A program made the position numbers and the translations under genes. DNA of 64,000 nucleotides from Marinobacterium halophilum (lineage in GTDB: Bacteria; Pseudomonadota; Gammaproteobacteria; Pseudomonadales; Balneatricaceae): assembly GCF_003014615.1 (NCBI RefSeq), contig NZ_PYGI01000001.1, forward strand, positions 186,001-250,000. The letters are read 5' to 3'. Shown piece after piece: positions 25,950 through 35,064 of the stretch. Numbering within the stretch: the stretch's first letter is position 1; each line of letters starts with the position of its first letter. The notes under the pieces were generated by a model that worked only from the letters and a program-made list of their open reading frames with translations, made no database searches and was not told the DNA's origin.

Positions 25950-27386
25950 TCAGTGTTCCAGAGTCGGTAAAGAAAGGCTGAAAGCGACCCAGCCGTCACT
26001 GTTACGGCTGATGTGCAAACGTGCCTCCAGTGCATTGCTTGCCTGTGCTGCAATGCTCAAGCCGATGCCAGACCCTTTCAGCGGGCCGCGACGTCGGTTA
26101 CGCCCTTGATAAAAGGGTTCGAACAGCAGCGGGATATCATCGTCTGGAATAAGAGGGCCGGTATTGGCGACCTGCAGTTCCAGTACAGCACCCGTTCGAC
26201 ACGCATTGATGCATAAAGTGCCACCCTGATCAGAATAATGTACGGCATTGGAAATCAGGTTGGACAGAATGCGTTGAAGCATATGTGCATCAGTATACCA
26301 ATACTCGATATCATCGAGTTTAATCTCCAGTTGCAGTTGTTTTTGTTCAATCTGCAACTTGAACGGCGCAATTATACGCTGCAACAGAGATGGTAATGCA
26401 ACCTTTTCTTTTTGCAAGCGGTGGGGTTGTTGCAACTTGTTGTAATCTAACAGTTGTTCGATTAACTCCTGCAAGGTAAGACTATTTTGTTGCAGTAGTC
26501 CGGTAATCTCGCGTTGATTTTTAGTCAGGGGGCCTGCCAGCTCTTCGGATAAAATATCGGCACCTTCGCGTAGCGTTGTTAAAGGCGTTTTTAATTCATG
26601 TGATATATGCCGTAAAAAGCGAGCCTTGTCTTCTTCAAGTGCCTGCAGGCGTTCAGCCAGCCAATTGAGTTGCTCGTTAACCTGTGCCAGTTCCAGTGGT
26701 CCAGACAATGTGGGTGAGGGGGTGCGCTGGCCTTCGCCCAAATCACGGATGTGGCGAATCAAATGCTGTACCGGTCGACTGATACGGGTACTGAAAAACA
26801 GGATCAGGACGGTGGAGGCGAACATCAGCAGGATGGCTTGCCAGGTAGTGCGCAGCTGTTCCGCCTTGACCTGTTGTTCCAGCTCGGCCAGGCGGACGTT
26901 GAACTGCTCATCGATACTTCTGATCAGCGCCAGTGTGCTGGTCATCAGCTTGTCCAGCTGTGCCGGGTCAAAGCGCGAAGGTGTTGCAGACCTTGACTGA
27001 GTATCAATGCTGTCCAGTGCTGCGTGTAGGGGTGCTGTCGCCGAGGATAATGCACCTGCACCCGGCAGCTGGAGTTGCTGCAGCAGAGTGCGGTAAGCCT
27101 GTAGCTGGTTCTGTAATCGGTCCCGTAACTCGGAGCGGTTGACGATCTCATACTGACGGGCAGCGCGGGTTATATCTTCTGCCAGAATGCGCAGCTCTTC
27201 CGTGTGTTGGCTGCTTTGCAACATTTCACGGGCGAGGCTGCGGGCGCGCTCTGACTGGGCTACCAGGGCATTGCCTGATTGAAAAATCAGAATGGCAAGT
27301 GGGACGGTAGCCAGGAAAAAGGCCAGTAGTACCAGTTGCTTAAGTGAATGAGTGTGCCATTTCAAGCGGGTCATCGTAGCCTGCAT
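25950..27386 (-). CDS. glrK: Sensor histidine kinase GlrK/QseE
   Basis: The 478-residue inner-membrane kinase has membrane helices at about 13-35 and about 180-198, a helical periplasmic sensor, HAMP, the H-box HISHELKTPL (near residue 260) and a HATPase domain (NLISNAVHYSD, GPLKGSGIGLSIA). It would phosphorylate GlrR. Order glrK-qseG-glrR on the minus strand matches enterobacteria. The 294-base gap upstream (27387-27680) is AT-rich and shows no gene, nor a clear sigma-54 site in my reading. Confidence 0.92.
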   Translation of the reverse strand: MQATMTRLKWHTHSLKQLVLLAFFLATVPLAILIFQSGNALVAQSERARSLAREMLQSSQHTEELRILAEDITRAARQYEIVNRSELRDRLQNQLQAYRTLLQQLQLPGAGALSSATAPLHAALDSIDTQSRSATPSRFDPAQLDKLMTSTLALIRSIDEQFNVRLAELEQQVKAEQLRTTWQAILLMFASTVLILFFSTRISRPVQHLIRHIRDLGEGQRTPSPTLSGPLELAQVNEQLNWLAERLQALEEDKARFLRHISHELKTPLTTLREGADILSEELAGPLTKNQREITGLLQQNSLTLQELIEQLLDYNKLQQPHRLQKEKVALPSLLQRIIAPFKLQIEQKQLQLEIKLDDIEYWYTDAHMLQRILSNLISNAVHYSDQGGTLCINACRTGAVLELQVANTGPLIPDDDIPLLFEPFYQGRNRRRGPLKGSGIGLSIAAQASNALEARLHISRNSDGWVAFSLSLPTLEH

Positions 27387-27680
27387 TACTGAGAAAAGAC
27401 GCGATTATTCCATTAAACAGACTCTCAGTCAGGTCGAGGCAAGCGTGAGCGATGACATCCGAGTGTCGGTCAGACAATTCAGTGCGGGACTAGCACAAAG
27501 TGAGCCATTTTTCTGATTGGCCTTTGCTATCAATTAGTTATTGATTTTTCTAATCAGAAATATCTCTGTTGCCATAGGATATCCATAAAAAGTGTCTGCT
27601 AAAATGATACAAAAGTAGGCGTTATTCTTGAGTTTCCTTATCTATCAATCAGTTACAGTGTCTCTTTTTGGATAATTTGC

Positions 27681-27887
27681 CTACTCAAGACGGAAGCCTA
27701 CCCGGATGACGACTTGGAAATGGGCGATCTGACCATCTGTGATGTGTCCGCGCATCTCTTTGACCTCGTACCAGTTCAAGTGCTGCACTGTTTCGGCGGC
27801 CTTGCTGACGGCAGTGCGGATGGCGTCATCGTGGCTTTGGGTAGAAGAACCGGCCACTTCAATGATTTTATATACATGGTCATTCAT
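27681..27887 (-). CDS. Dodecin (flavin-binding protein)
   Basis: A dodecin of 68 residues: VYKIIEVAGSSTQSHDDAIRTA at the N-terminus, then a conserved tryptophan (LNWYEVKEMRG, near residue 39) that stacks on the isoalloxazine ring, and GQIAHFQVVIRVGFRLE at the end. Dodecamers store or buffer riboflavin and FMN in the cytoplasm. It is a lone gene with its promoter in the 127 bases before the divergent lipoprotein gene. Confidence 0.93.
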   Translation of the reverse strand: MNDHVYKIIEVAGSSTQSHDDAIRTAVSKAAETVQHLNWYEVKEMRGHITDGQIAHFQVVIRVGFRLE

Positions 27888-28014
27888 GGCAGAAGCTCCT
27901 GTGTCTGCAGTTTGGTTGCCTTGAGTCTAGCCGTGGATCCGGTTGTTCGCCCATAATGTCCGCGCTGTGGATTTATCTAAACATGAGTTTAAAAAACACT
28001 AAGGGTTTTGCGGG

Positions 28015-28995
28015 ATGCGGTTTAAATGGATGTATGCACTTTCTATGGTGACGTCGGTATTGTTGAGTGGATGTATGGGGGCTGTGCTGAAATCTGATCC
28101 ATCCAGTCAATTTGTACGCGGTACCTTGAGCCGACAGGAAGATGGTTTCTGGTTCTCGGCTTGCGGGACTGCGACGTCAATGCGTGCAGACGTTACATCC
28201 GCGTTGTTACAGGCAGAGTTTGACGCGCACAGTGTGGGTGATGGTTGGCCGGTATATGTAGAGGCCCGTGCGAGTATGGCAATGAATCCTGTTGTATTGC
28301 AGGAGCCGCTGGTAATTGGTGGCTCGTTGGCAGCCTGTGAGCATACTCTGCCCGGTATCGAGTTGCGCGCTGTGACTGCTGAAGGTGATGTTGTATTTGA
28401 TTTGCGTGAGCAGCAGGTTCGGGTGCAATACCGTGATCGTTTGTTACAGCTGGGCTTTGAGCGGCCAGAGGTCAAGCGTCTTGCGCGTGAGCGTCGCTGG
28501 GAGCAGACAATGGGTGGCGGGGGTAAGGATCACCGGTTACTGTTTTCCATTGAACCCCAGCCGTGCCGTACGACTTCAGGTGCCTGGTATGCCTTGAGTA
28601 TGGTCGCGGAAGTGAACGGTACGGACTATCGTGGCTGTGCCCGTCTGGGTGATCTTGAGCATTGGCCGCTGCGGGCGGCCTATGTGACGTCGGACAGTAT
28701 GACCACGCGCAAGCTGCGCCTGTCGCTGGGTCGTGATCAACGCTTCATGCTGGCGGAAGACTATATGAATGATCAGCCGATCATTGAATACCCTGGCCGC
28801 TGGTCGCGGGTATCGGCGGACCAGCTGCGTCTGGAACCGGATGATCGGGACATGCAGCCGATTGATTTCCAAATCGGAGCTGACGGCACGCTTGCTTTGG
28901 GCACATTTCATCCGGCCTATGGCCGCGTGCTCACGCTGCAGCCGTCGGCGCGGATGCTGCGTGCAGACAGTGGCGAGCTGGACTGGTGGGACTAG
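28015..28995 (+). CDS. NlpE/COG3650-like outer-membrane lipoprotein
   Basis: The 326-residue protein has a signal peptide with lipobox LLSGC (residues 16-20). The mature protein has two beta-rich parts, with segments such as QEDGFWFSACGTATSMRADV and DYRGCARLGDLEHW typical of COG3650 putative lipoproteins related to the N-terminal NlpE fold. The C-terminal part is lipocalin-like (RKLRLSLGRDQRFMLAEDY). It probably sits in the envelope. ATG follows a GGG-rich stretch rather than a strong ribosome binding site. It ends three bases before the stop of the convergent DnaJ-like gene. Confidence 0.65.
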   Translation: MRFKWMYALSMVTSVLLSGCMGAVLKSDPSSQFVRGTLSRQEDGFWFSACGTATSMRADVTSALLQAEFDAHSVGDGWPVYVEARASMAMNPVVLQEPLVIGGSLAACEHTLPGIELRAVTAEGDVVFDLREQQVRVQYRDRLLQLGFERPEVKRLARERRWEQTMGGGGKDHRLLFSIEPQPCRTTSGAWYALSMVAEVNGTDYRGCARLGDLEHWPLRAAYVTSDSMTTRKLRLSLGRDQRFMLAEDYMNDQPIIEYPGRWSRVSADQLRLEPDDRDMQPIDFQIGADGTLALGTFHPAYGRVLTLQPSARMLRADSGELDWWD

Positions 28996-28998
28996 GCA

Positions 28999-29487
28999 TT
29001 AGCCGTTCAGCAGACGGTCGCGGGCTTCGTTAACCCGCGCGGCCAGGTAGGCACTGCCATGACGGTCGGGGTGCAGCTTCTGGATCAGATGACGATGCGC
29101 ACTGATAATCTCTTCGCGGCTGGCGCCGGGTTGCAGGCCCAGAATGTCGAGCGCTTCGGCTTCTTGCAGTGGGCTGTTATGTCCGCGGCGCTGCTTTTGT
29201 TGCTGGCTCTGGTTCTGTTGTCGTCTTGACTGCCACCATCGGGCCAGTGCCGGGAAGGTGCGCAACAGCAGCGGCAGCAGTTTTTTAATGAACGGTAAGC
29301 TCAGCGCAACGATGGCCCCCAGCCAGTGTAGGCGGCCGGTAATGGCCAGATAGAGCAGGCCAAGCGTGACCAGCAGCAGAATAATCTTGCCGCTGGCGCT
29401 GCGGCGCTGATTCAGTGGCTGGCGTAGCCACCAGTATCCGCTGCCCAGCGCGATAAGGACAAACAGTACCAATCCCAAGGGGTGCAT
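28999..29487 (-). CDS. Membrane-anchored J-domain protein
   Basis: The 162-residue protein has two to three hydrophobic helices in residues 5-80, a basic glutamine-rich linker, and a C-terminal J-domain beginning EALDILGLQPGASREEIISA with the HPD motif (KLHPDRHGS). This resembles Tim14/Pam18-like bacterial J-proteins that recruit DnaK to the inner membrane. It is about 50 bases from the stop of the upstream olsF-like gene on the same strand. Confidence 0.85.
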   Translation of the reverse strand: MHPLGLVLFVLIALGSGYWWLRQPLNQRRSASGKIILLLVTLGLLYLAITGRLHWLGAIVALSLPFIKKLLPLLLRTFPALARWWQSRRQQNQSQQQKQRRGHNSPLQEAEALDILGLQPGASREEIISAHRHLIQKLHPDRHGSAYLAARVNEARDRLLNG

Positions 29488-29538
29488 TGTGGCTCCTGAA
29501 CATGATTAGGAACCGGTACTGTACCGCAGCCGTGTCAT

Positions 29539-31257
29539 TTATGCATGACTGCCGATGTAGCGTTCACGCTTGCGTGTCTTGACCTTGTGCGTGTCGACCA
29601 GCACCAGCCCGTCAATGCAATAGTTGAAGTCGGCATCAACGCCAAAATCAAGAAAGCTGACGCCTCCGGGTTCACAGAGTTCACTGTACTGTTTGTATAG
29701 GGTCGGTACGGAGACACCCAGGAAATCGAGCTGCTCGCGCAGACGACTGAAGTCTTCACGGTAGTTGTCACCGCTGAACAGTTGGGTGATGGTGCTGTCG
29801 GCATCACTGTCCAGCCGATAGGGGCTGTTGGCCCGTGCCAGCCAAGCGGTGTCGGGGAAATAGTGGCGGTAGAACCAGACCAGCAGATCGCGTGCACGTT
29901 TGGGGTAGCTGTTGCTCAGGCTGACCGGGCCGAACAGGTAACGCACCTCCGGGTGGCGGCGCAGATAGGCACCGATGCCGTACCACAGATAATCCAGTGA
30001 GCGTTTGCCCCAGTAGCGTGGTTGCACGAAGCTGCGCCCCAGCTCGACGCCGTGTTCAAAAATGGTATCCATCTGTTCGCTGTAGTTGAACAGGGATTCG
30101 CTGTAGAGCGGATATTCGTGACTCTTTATACGCCGATGGCCTTCACCGATGCGGTACGCACCGGCAATTTCCAGATCCTCTTCGTCCCAGAGAATCAGGT
30201 GGCGGTAGTGCTGATCGTAACGGTCCAGATCACGCTTTTCGCCGGTACCTTCGCCTACGGTGCGAAAGGCAATTTCACGCAACCGGCCGATCTCCTGCAT
30301 CACCACCGAGTCGGGATGGTAATCGAACAGGTAGATTTTCTTGCCATCGGCGGTTTCGCCCAGCAACTCAGCCTGTTTCAGCTCCTGTTTGATGGTCTGG
30401 CGGTTTTGTGGATGGGCGATGGTTTTCTCGGTCAGGAACAGCGGCGGTTTGTTACGTGCGATGCGGTACAGGTGCTTCTTCAGCAACTTGGCCTTGTCGC
30501 GATTGGATACCGGTAACGCATCGAGCTGGCCGAACGCGATTGGCTCGCCAATACGGACCGGCAGCGTGACCGAGTGTTTGTTGAACATCTCGCGCGCCAA
30601 CATCAGGGTCGACATTGACTTGTTGATATAGGAAAGGCCATAGAACAGTGGTGAGTTCTTGCCGCCCAGATAAACGGGTAGAATCGGTGCGTTGGCCTTG
30701 CGGGCAAAATGGATAAAACCGCTGTTCCATTTGCCATCCTTGATACCTGTTAACCCCGCACGGGAGACTTCGCCAGCGGGGAAAACGATCACGGCCTCGT
30801 CATTTTGCAGTGCGGCTGCGATGCGGGCGATGTTGTCTTTGCGGGTGTTTTTGCCCAGATTGTCGACCGGCAGGAACAGGTTTTGCAATGCATCAAAATG
30901 CATCAACACGTCATTGGCGATAATGCGGACATCACGGCGTACCTCGCCGATCAGTTTCAGCAGTGCCAAACCGTCCAGTGCGCCCAGGGGGTGGTTGGCA
31001 ACGATCATCACCCGGCCCGAGGACGGGATATTCATTCGCTCCTTGTGGCTGAGGGTGTAGCTGAAATTGAAGTAGTCCAGTACCTGATCGATAAACTCGA
31101 AACCGCTGGCGTGCTGGTGGATTTCAAGAAAGCGGTTGATCTCTTGCTCGCGCACCAGTCGACGCAGGCAAAACAGGGTAGAGCGCCTAACTGGCGCGGG
31201 TTTACGGACAAACGCAGGATATTTGTTGACCAGTACCTGTTCGACATCGATCTGCAT
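29539..31257 (-). CDS. olsF: OlsF-like bifunctional acyltransferase (ornithine-lipid type)
   Basis: Two acyltransferase modules are fused in 572 residues. The N-terminal part is PlsC-like, with NHPLGALDG (near residue 86) and FPAGEVSR (near 160), suited to O-acylation. The C-terminal part is a GNAT-type N-acyltransferase of the OlsB group (LREIAFRTVGEGTG, DLDRYDQHYRHLILWD, LFNYS). In Serratia and other bacteria this fusion makes ornithine lipid from ornithine and acyl-ACP in two steps, giving phosphorus-free membrane lipid. Other amino-acid head groups are possible. The 3' neighbour encodes a J-domain protein. Confidence 0.78.
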   Translation of the reverse strand: MQIDVEQVLVNKYPAFVRKPAPVRRSTLFCLRRLVREQEINRFLEIHQHASGFEFIDQVLDYFNFSYTLSHKERMNIPSSGRVMIVANHPLGALDGLALLKLIGEVRRDVRIIANDVLMHFDALQNLFLPVDNLGKNTRKDNIARIAAALQNDEAVIVFPAGEVSRAGLTGIKDGKWNSGFIHFARKANAPILPVYLGGKNSPLFYGLSYINKSMSTLMLAREMFNKHSVTLPVRIGEPIAFGQLDALPVSNRDKAKLLKKHLYRIARNKPPLFLTEKTIAHPQNRQTIKQELKQAELLGETADGKKIYLFDYHPDSVVMQEIGRLREIAFRTVGEGTGEKRDLDRYDQHYRHLILWDEEDLEIAGAYRIGEGHRRIKSHEYPLYSESLFNYSEQMDTIFEHGVELGRSFVQPRYWGKRSLDYLWYGIGAYLRRHPEVRYLFGPVSLSNSYPKRARDLLVWFYRHYFPDTAWLARANSPYRLDSDADSTITQLFSGDNYREDFSRLREQLDFLGVSVPTLYKQYSELCEPGGVSFLDFGVDADFNYCIDGLVLVDTHKVKTRKRERYIGSHA

Positions 31258-31347
31258 GTTCAGTCACCTCCATCATCTGTCTCATACACTATGGCGATGC
31301 GATGACGGAGGGGTGACGGCTATGTGACGGACAGGTGACAGGTTGAG

Positions 31348-31518
31348 TCAGTCATTGAGGTTTTTCTGCCAGGGATCCTGGTCTTCTGTGCGGCGTCCGC
31401 GGTTTTTACGGCGATCCTGCTTACCTGGCTCGAAACGGATCTCTTCACGTCGGTCGGATGACTGGCGGCGATCGGAGGTGTTGCGCCGTTCACGGCCGTT
31501 CCATTCCTGTGCGGGCAT
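31348..31518 (-). CDS. Small basic/charged protein, 56 residues
   Basis: A minus-strand frame from ATG 31518 to TGA 31348 encodes a very polar peptide rich in RR, DRR and ER pairs (starts MPAQEWNGRERRNTSDRRQS, ends DPWQKNLND). A strong AGGGGAG ribosome binding site precedes the ATG. The RxDRR repeats suggest a coiled, nucleic-acid- or partner-binding peptide, and similar short conserved proteins occur in gammaproteobacteria. No function is known to me. It lies between olsF and dinB, on the olsF strand. Confidence 0.6.
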   Translation of the reverse strand: MPAQEWNGRERRNTSDRRQSSDRREEIRFEPGKQDRRKNRGRRTEDQDPWQKNLND

Positions 31519-31573
31519 ATACTTGCTCCCCTGATGGTTTCGTGCGTGAATACGTTATTAATCTAGATTAGAT

Positions 31574-32677
31574 ATGGCCCTAATGGAAACTGCGGTAGTT
31601 GATACACCCCAATCGGATAAGCATCGAAAAATCATTCACTTGGACTGTGACTGCTTCTTTGCGGCGGTCGAGATGCTGGCGCACCCCGAGTGGCGTGATG
31701 TGCCATTGGCTGTTGGTGGCGCTGCCACCCGGCGTGGCGTTATTGCGACCTGTAATTACCCGGCTCGTCGTTTTGGTATTCACTCGGCCATGCCGACGGC
31801 CAAAGCGCTGCAGCTGTGTCCGCATCTGGTGCTGGTGTCCGGCAATATGGCACATTACCGTGAAGTGGCGGAGCAGATCTTTGCCATCTATCGCCGCTTC
31901 ACCCATCTGATCGAGCCGGTCTCGATTGATGAAGCCTACCTGGATGTCACCGATAGCACGCTGCTCGGTGGCAGTGCCACCCGTATCGCCGAAGCGGTAC
32001 GCCAGCAGGTGCGTGAAGAAACCGGTATTACCGTTTCGGCCGGGGTGGCGCAGAACAAGTTTCTGGCCAAGGTGGCCAGTGACTGGAACAAGCCTGACGG
32101 CCTCTGCGTCATTACGCCTGAGCAGCAGGCTGAGTTCATGGTGCAGCTGCCAGTCAAGAAAATTCCTGGCGTTGGGCCGCGTACCCAGGAAAAGCTGATG
32201 GGGCTGGGCGTGGGCACCTGTACTGAATTGCAGGCACTGTCGCTGGTTGAGTTGCAAAACCACTTTGGCCGTTTTGGCGAGCGCCTGTGGCAGCTGTCGC
32301 GCGGAGAAGATACGCGTGAAGTGCGTACCCATCGTGAACGTAAATCCGTCAGTGTAGAGCACACCTACAGTCAGGACCGGCCGGACTTGGCCAGCTGTAT
32401 GGATCAGTTGGAGACCTTGATGGCTGATCTGGAGCAGCGGTATGAACGCCACCGCGAGTCGCGGCAGATACTTGGGTTGGTGGTGAAGGTGAAGTTCAAC
32501 GATTTTAATCAGACCACGGCAGAATGTCGTTCTGAACATCCGCATCAGGGGCTGTTTGCATCGTTGCTGGAGGAGGCCTGGCAGCGTGGCTCAAGGCCAG
32601 TGCGTCTATTGGGTGTCGGCTACCGGCTGGGGCCGAAAGAGGAAGAGGCGGAAGCCGAGCAGCTCCCGCTGTTCTGA
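31574..32677 (+). CDS. dinB: DNA polymerase IV (DinB)
   Basis: The 367-residue Y-family polymerase has IIHLDCDCFFAAVEM (metal-binding aspartate, near residue 20), YRRFTHLIEPVSIDEAYLDVT (catalytic SIDEA, near 118), the helix-hairpin-helix KIPGVGPRTQEKL, and a little-finger domain. The C-terminus ends EAEQLPLF, the beta-clamp binding motif. It performs translesion synthesis and is error-prone. The N-terminal ten residues before the core are extra, and ATG 31583 is an alternative start. I do not see a good LexA box in the short upstream region. Confidence 0.94.
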   Translation: MALMETAVVDTPQSDKHRKIIHLDCDCFFAAVEMLAHPEWRDVPLAVGGAATRRGVIATCNYPARRFGIHSAMPTAKALQLCPHLVLVSGNMAHYREVAEQIFAIYRRFTHLIEPVSIDEAYLDVTDSTLLGGSATRIAEAVRQQVREETGITVSAGVAQNKFLAKVASDWNKPDGLCVITPEQQAEFMVQLPVKKIPGVGPRTQEKLMGLGVGTCTELQALSLVELQNHFGRFGERLWQLSRGEDTREVRTHRERKSVSVEHTYSQDRPDLASCMDQLETLMADLEQRYERHRESRQILGLVVKVKFNDFNQTTAECRSEHPHQGLFASLLEEAWQRGSRPVRLLGVGYRLGPKEEEAEAEQLPLF

Positions 32678-33034
32678 TCAGCTGGCCTTGCGGCTTAGCG
32701 GCTGACCTTCGAACACGATCCCGTCCCAGCCGTTTACCATGAAGCTGCGGATGTTGCCGTGATCGGTGCCTTCCGGCGTGTTCAGCACGTCGCGGTAAAA
32801 GCGGCCGAAGCAGGCGAGCGTTTGCGCCTGATCCAGTTGCATCAACTGAGCAAAACCGAAAATCTTGCATGAACCTTCATTCTGGCCAGCTTCGTTGAAT
32901 ACAGCCTGATCACCGAGACCGTTGCGGAAAGCGCAAGGGGTGTAATCAAAATACTCGCTGATGATGGCCATGGTCTCTTCGAAATCCAGGCTGTCATCCT
33001 GTCCCAGGCGGGCAATAAATGTATCAAGTGTCAT
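32678..33034 (-). CDS. HopJ-type (type III effector HopJ family) protein
   Basis: The 118-residue protein matches the HopJ family: FEETMAIISEYFDYTPCAFRNG, NEAGQNEGSCKIFGFAQL and FYRDVLNTPEGTDHGNIR. Despite the name, most members are in free-living bacteria without a type III system and have no proven effector role. I chose the ATG at 33034, preceded by AGGAG; the longer frame to 33088 overlaps panE. Its stop lies immediately after the dinB stop on the other strand. It is probably co-transcribed with panE. Confidence 0.85.
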   Translation of the reverse strand: MTLDTFIARLGQDDSLDFEETMAIISEYFDYTPCAFRNGLGDQAVFNEAGQNEGSCKIFGFAQLMQLDQAQTLACFGRFYRDVLNTPEGTDHGNIRSFMVNGWDGIVFEGQPLSRKAS

Positions 33035-33066
33035 AAACAACTCCTGCAGGTAGGTGATGGCGCGCA

Positions 33067-34023
33067 TTATGCCGTTAGCGGCTGCCATTGCACAGGGCGG
33101 ATATCCAGTTGCAGCAATCGCTGCACCAGCTCGGTATTGGGCGCGGACTCACCCAGTTGCAGGCAGCGGCGTATCACCGTTCCGCTGATATCATCCAGTT
33201 CCAGCGGGCGGCCTTTTTCCCGGTCGACCAGCATGGATGTCTTGATCGCATCGAACTGGCTGATCAGGGTAAACATCTCGTCTACATCACTTTGGGTCAG
33301 CTCAACCTTATCGGCGCGAGCAGCGACGGCCGTTTCCTGCATCATTGCGTAGACCGTTTTGCCCAGAGCCGGGTCTGCCGTGAGGCTGCGGGTGTCGAGA
33401 CCGGTCAGCGCGCTGAGTGGATTGACGCCGTTGTTGATCAGCAGCTTCTTCCACAGCTCATGACGGATGTTATCGGTCAGTCGAGTCGGGATCTGGGCAG
33501 CGTTCAATGTTTCAACCAGCTGACTCAGCGTGGCGTCGGGGGCATCGACCTGCGGCCAGCGGCCCATGACCACCTGAGCGGGGCCTTTGGCTTCGATGTG
33601 GCCGGGCGCGAGAATATGCCCGCCGATCCGTACAGCCAAACCGCCCAGCGTACGCTCGACACCGATGGCCGAGGCGATCAACGGCTCGTTATCAACCCCG
33701 TTTTGCAGTGACAGCACCGGCGTGTTTGCCGGTTGCAGCCACTCGGCACAGGTATCCAGCCAGTCACGGGTTGCCCCGGATTTGAGTGCCAGCATGATCA
33801 GGTCATAGTCGGCACATGTGTGTTGAGCCAGAAGCTGCTCCATCGACAGAGCCTCCACCGGGGCGCAGAAGTGCAACGCTTCATGTTCAACGGTCAGTCC
33901 TTGTTGCTGCATGGCCTGCAGATGTGCGCCGCGGGCCACAAACGTGACCGGGTGCCCGGCATTGAGCAAACGAGCGCCATAGTAGCAACCGATTCCGCCG
34001 GCACCGATAATCAGAACCTTCAT
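33067..34023 (-). CDS. panE: 2-dehydropantoate 2-reductase
   Basis: At 318 residues it has ketopantoate reductase length. The N-terminal NADPH-binding motif GAGGIGCYYGARL (residues 7-19) is followed by QNGVDNE and WKKLLINNGVNPLSALTG, the helical catalytic region with the family lysine. It reduces 2-dehydropantoate to pantoate in pantothenate synthesis. Many paralogues of this fold act on other 2-keto acids, so panE is likely but not certain. The stop is close to the hopJ-like gene start (32 bases). Confidence 0.85.
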   Translation of the reverse strand: MKVLIIGAGGIGCYYGARLLNAGHPVTFVARGAHLQAMQQQGLTVEHEALHFCAPVEALSMEQLLAQHTCADYDLIMLALKSGATRDWLDTCAEWLQPANTPVLSLQNGVDNEPLIASAIGVERTLGGLAVRIGGHILAPGHIEAKGPAQVVMGRWPQVDAPDATLSQLVETLNAAQIPTRLTDNIRHELWKKLLINNGVNPLSALTGLDTRSLTADPALGKTVYAMMQETAVAARADKVELTQSDVDEMFTLISQFDAIKTSMLVDREKGRPLELDDISGTVIRRCLQLGESAPNTELVQRLLQLDIRPVQWQPLTA

Positions 34024-34132
34024 CCTGCACCTCCGTTATTCAGGAGTGATCGGTTTTACCTTAAAACGCCTTGAGGATAAACCGTATGCTCTGGGATCAC
34101 GTAGATGCATTAATGCAACTGGAGGCACAGAG

Positions 34133-34453
34133 ATGAAAATTGCACTGAATGAAGTCAAGAAACAGCTGGGGCAGGTAGAGCGCCTGGTGCTACGGGCATT
34201 TGAAAGCAGCATGTATCTGGTACAGGTGCAGTTGAAGCATGGCGAGGAATTGCTCAACGTCTGCGACGATAAAGGTACTATTTTACGCTTCAACAGTCAG
34301 CTGGATGCCAAGTTTCCGTTCAAGGGCCTTGGCATTACCGACACGGTACTGGTTCACGAAAGTCCCTATAACGAAATGATCGGTATGCCTGCTGCAGCGA
34401 GTCCGGCACCGCTGGAGGTGAAGTTGGCTAACCCTGATCAGGATTACTCGTAA
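34133..34453 (+). CDS. DUF6482-type small protein
   Basis: This 106-residue soluble protein starts MKIALNEVKKQLGQVERLVL and contains YLVQVQLKHGEELLNVCDDKG and HESPYNEMIG, matching small hypothetical proteins of Pseudomonas and Oceanospirillales that I associate with DUF6482. I chose the ATG at 34133 because GGAGG lies 8 bases upstream; a frame from 34046 has extra non-conserved residues. The function is unknown. It is divergent from panE. Confidence 0.7.
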   Translation: MKIALNEVKKQLGQVERLVLRAFESSMYLVQVQLKHGEELLNVCDDKGTILRFNSQLDAKFPFKGLGITDTVLVHESPYNEMIGMPAAASPAPLEVKLANPDQDYS

Positions 34454-34592
34454 GTTGTACAGAGGTGTTTTGTTTGCAAAAGTCCTTATACTGACCGCCA
34501 AACCCACGCGGTACCGATGCCTGCTATGACTCTGGTAACGCTGGAAGGTTAAACACCAAACGTTTTATAGCTATCGGGTTCATGGAGGATGT

Positions 34593-35006
34593 ATGGGGTT
34601 GGTATTAGGGCCGTTGGTGCTGTTCTGGTTTGCGGCAATGATGTTTTCACTGCGTATGGGTTACGTGGTGTTGAGTGGCAAGGGATTTTTTCCATTTATC
34701 ATCGTTGTTGTGGCGGTCGCGGTAATAGTGGCATTGGCCTATGTCAGTGTCGGCCTGTTCAAGTTCATGGGTAGGGAAACGCTGTGGGCGTTTGAGATAC
34801 CGTTCTTCTTTGCGGCCAACAAGGTGTCTATTGCCCTGTTCCTGTCTGCGGCATTGGTTTATCTGTTTGCGCTTCACCACATTGAACAGGATGTGGTGAA
34901 AGCACTGCTGTTTGTGGTCCCCTTCTCTGTCTCAACGGCTACCCTGATGGGTATCTTTAGTTCGGATACCTTTATCGAGACGTACAACATCACCCGCACG
35001 TACTAG
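34593..35006 (+). CDS. Four-helix membrane protein, unknown
   Basis: The 137-residue protein has four hydrophobic stretches (residues about 3-24, 33-57, 73-95 and 103-122), connected by short loops, and a short polar C-terminus. The ATG follows GGAGG. No conserved motif is recognised. It is not obviously linked to its neighbours: the upstream gap is 140 bases and the downstream gap 58 bases. Confidence 0.6.
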   Translation: MGLVLGPLVLFWFAAMMFSLRMGYVVLSGKGFFPFIIVVVAVAVIVALAYVSVGLFKFMGRETLWAFEIPFFFAANKVSIALFLSAALVYLFALHHIEQDVVKALLFVVPFSVSTATLMGIFSSDTFIETYNITRTY

Positions 35007-35064
35007 GGTTTATCCAGTCAATCGGACTGAACACGGCGATGGCTCTTTTTTCACATAACAGGTT

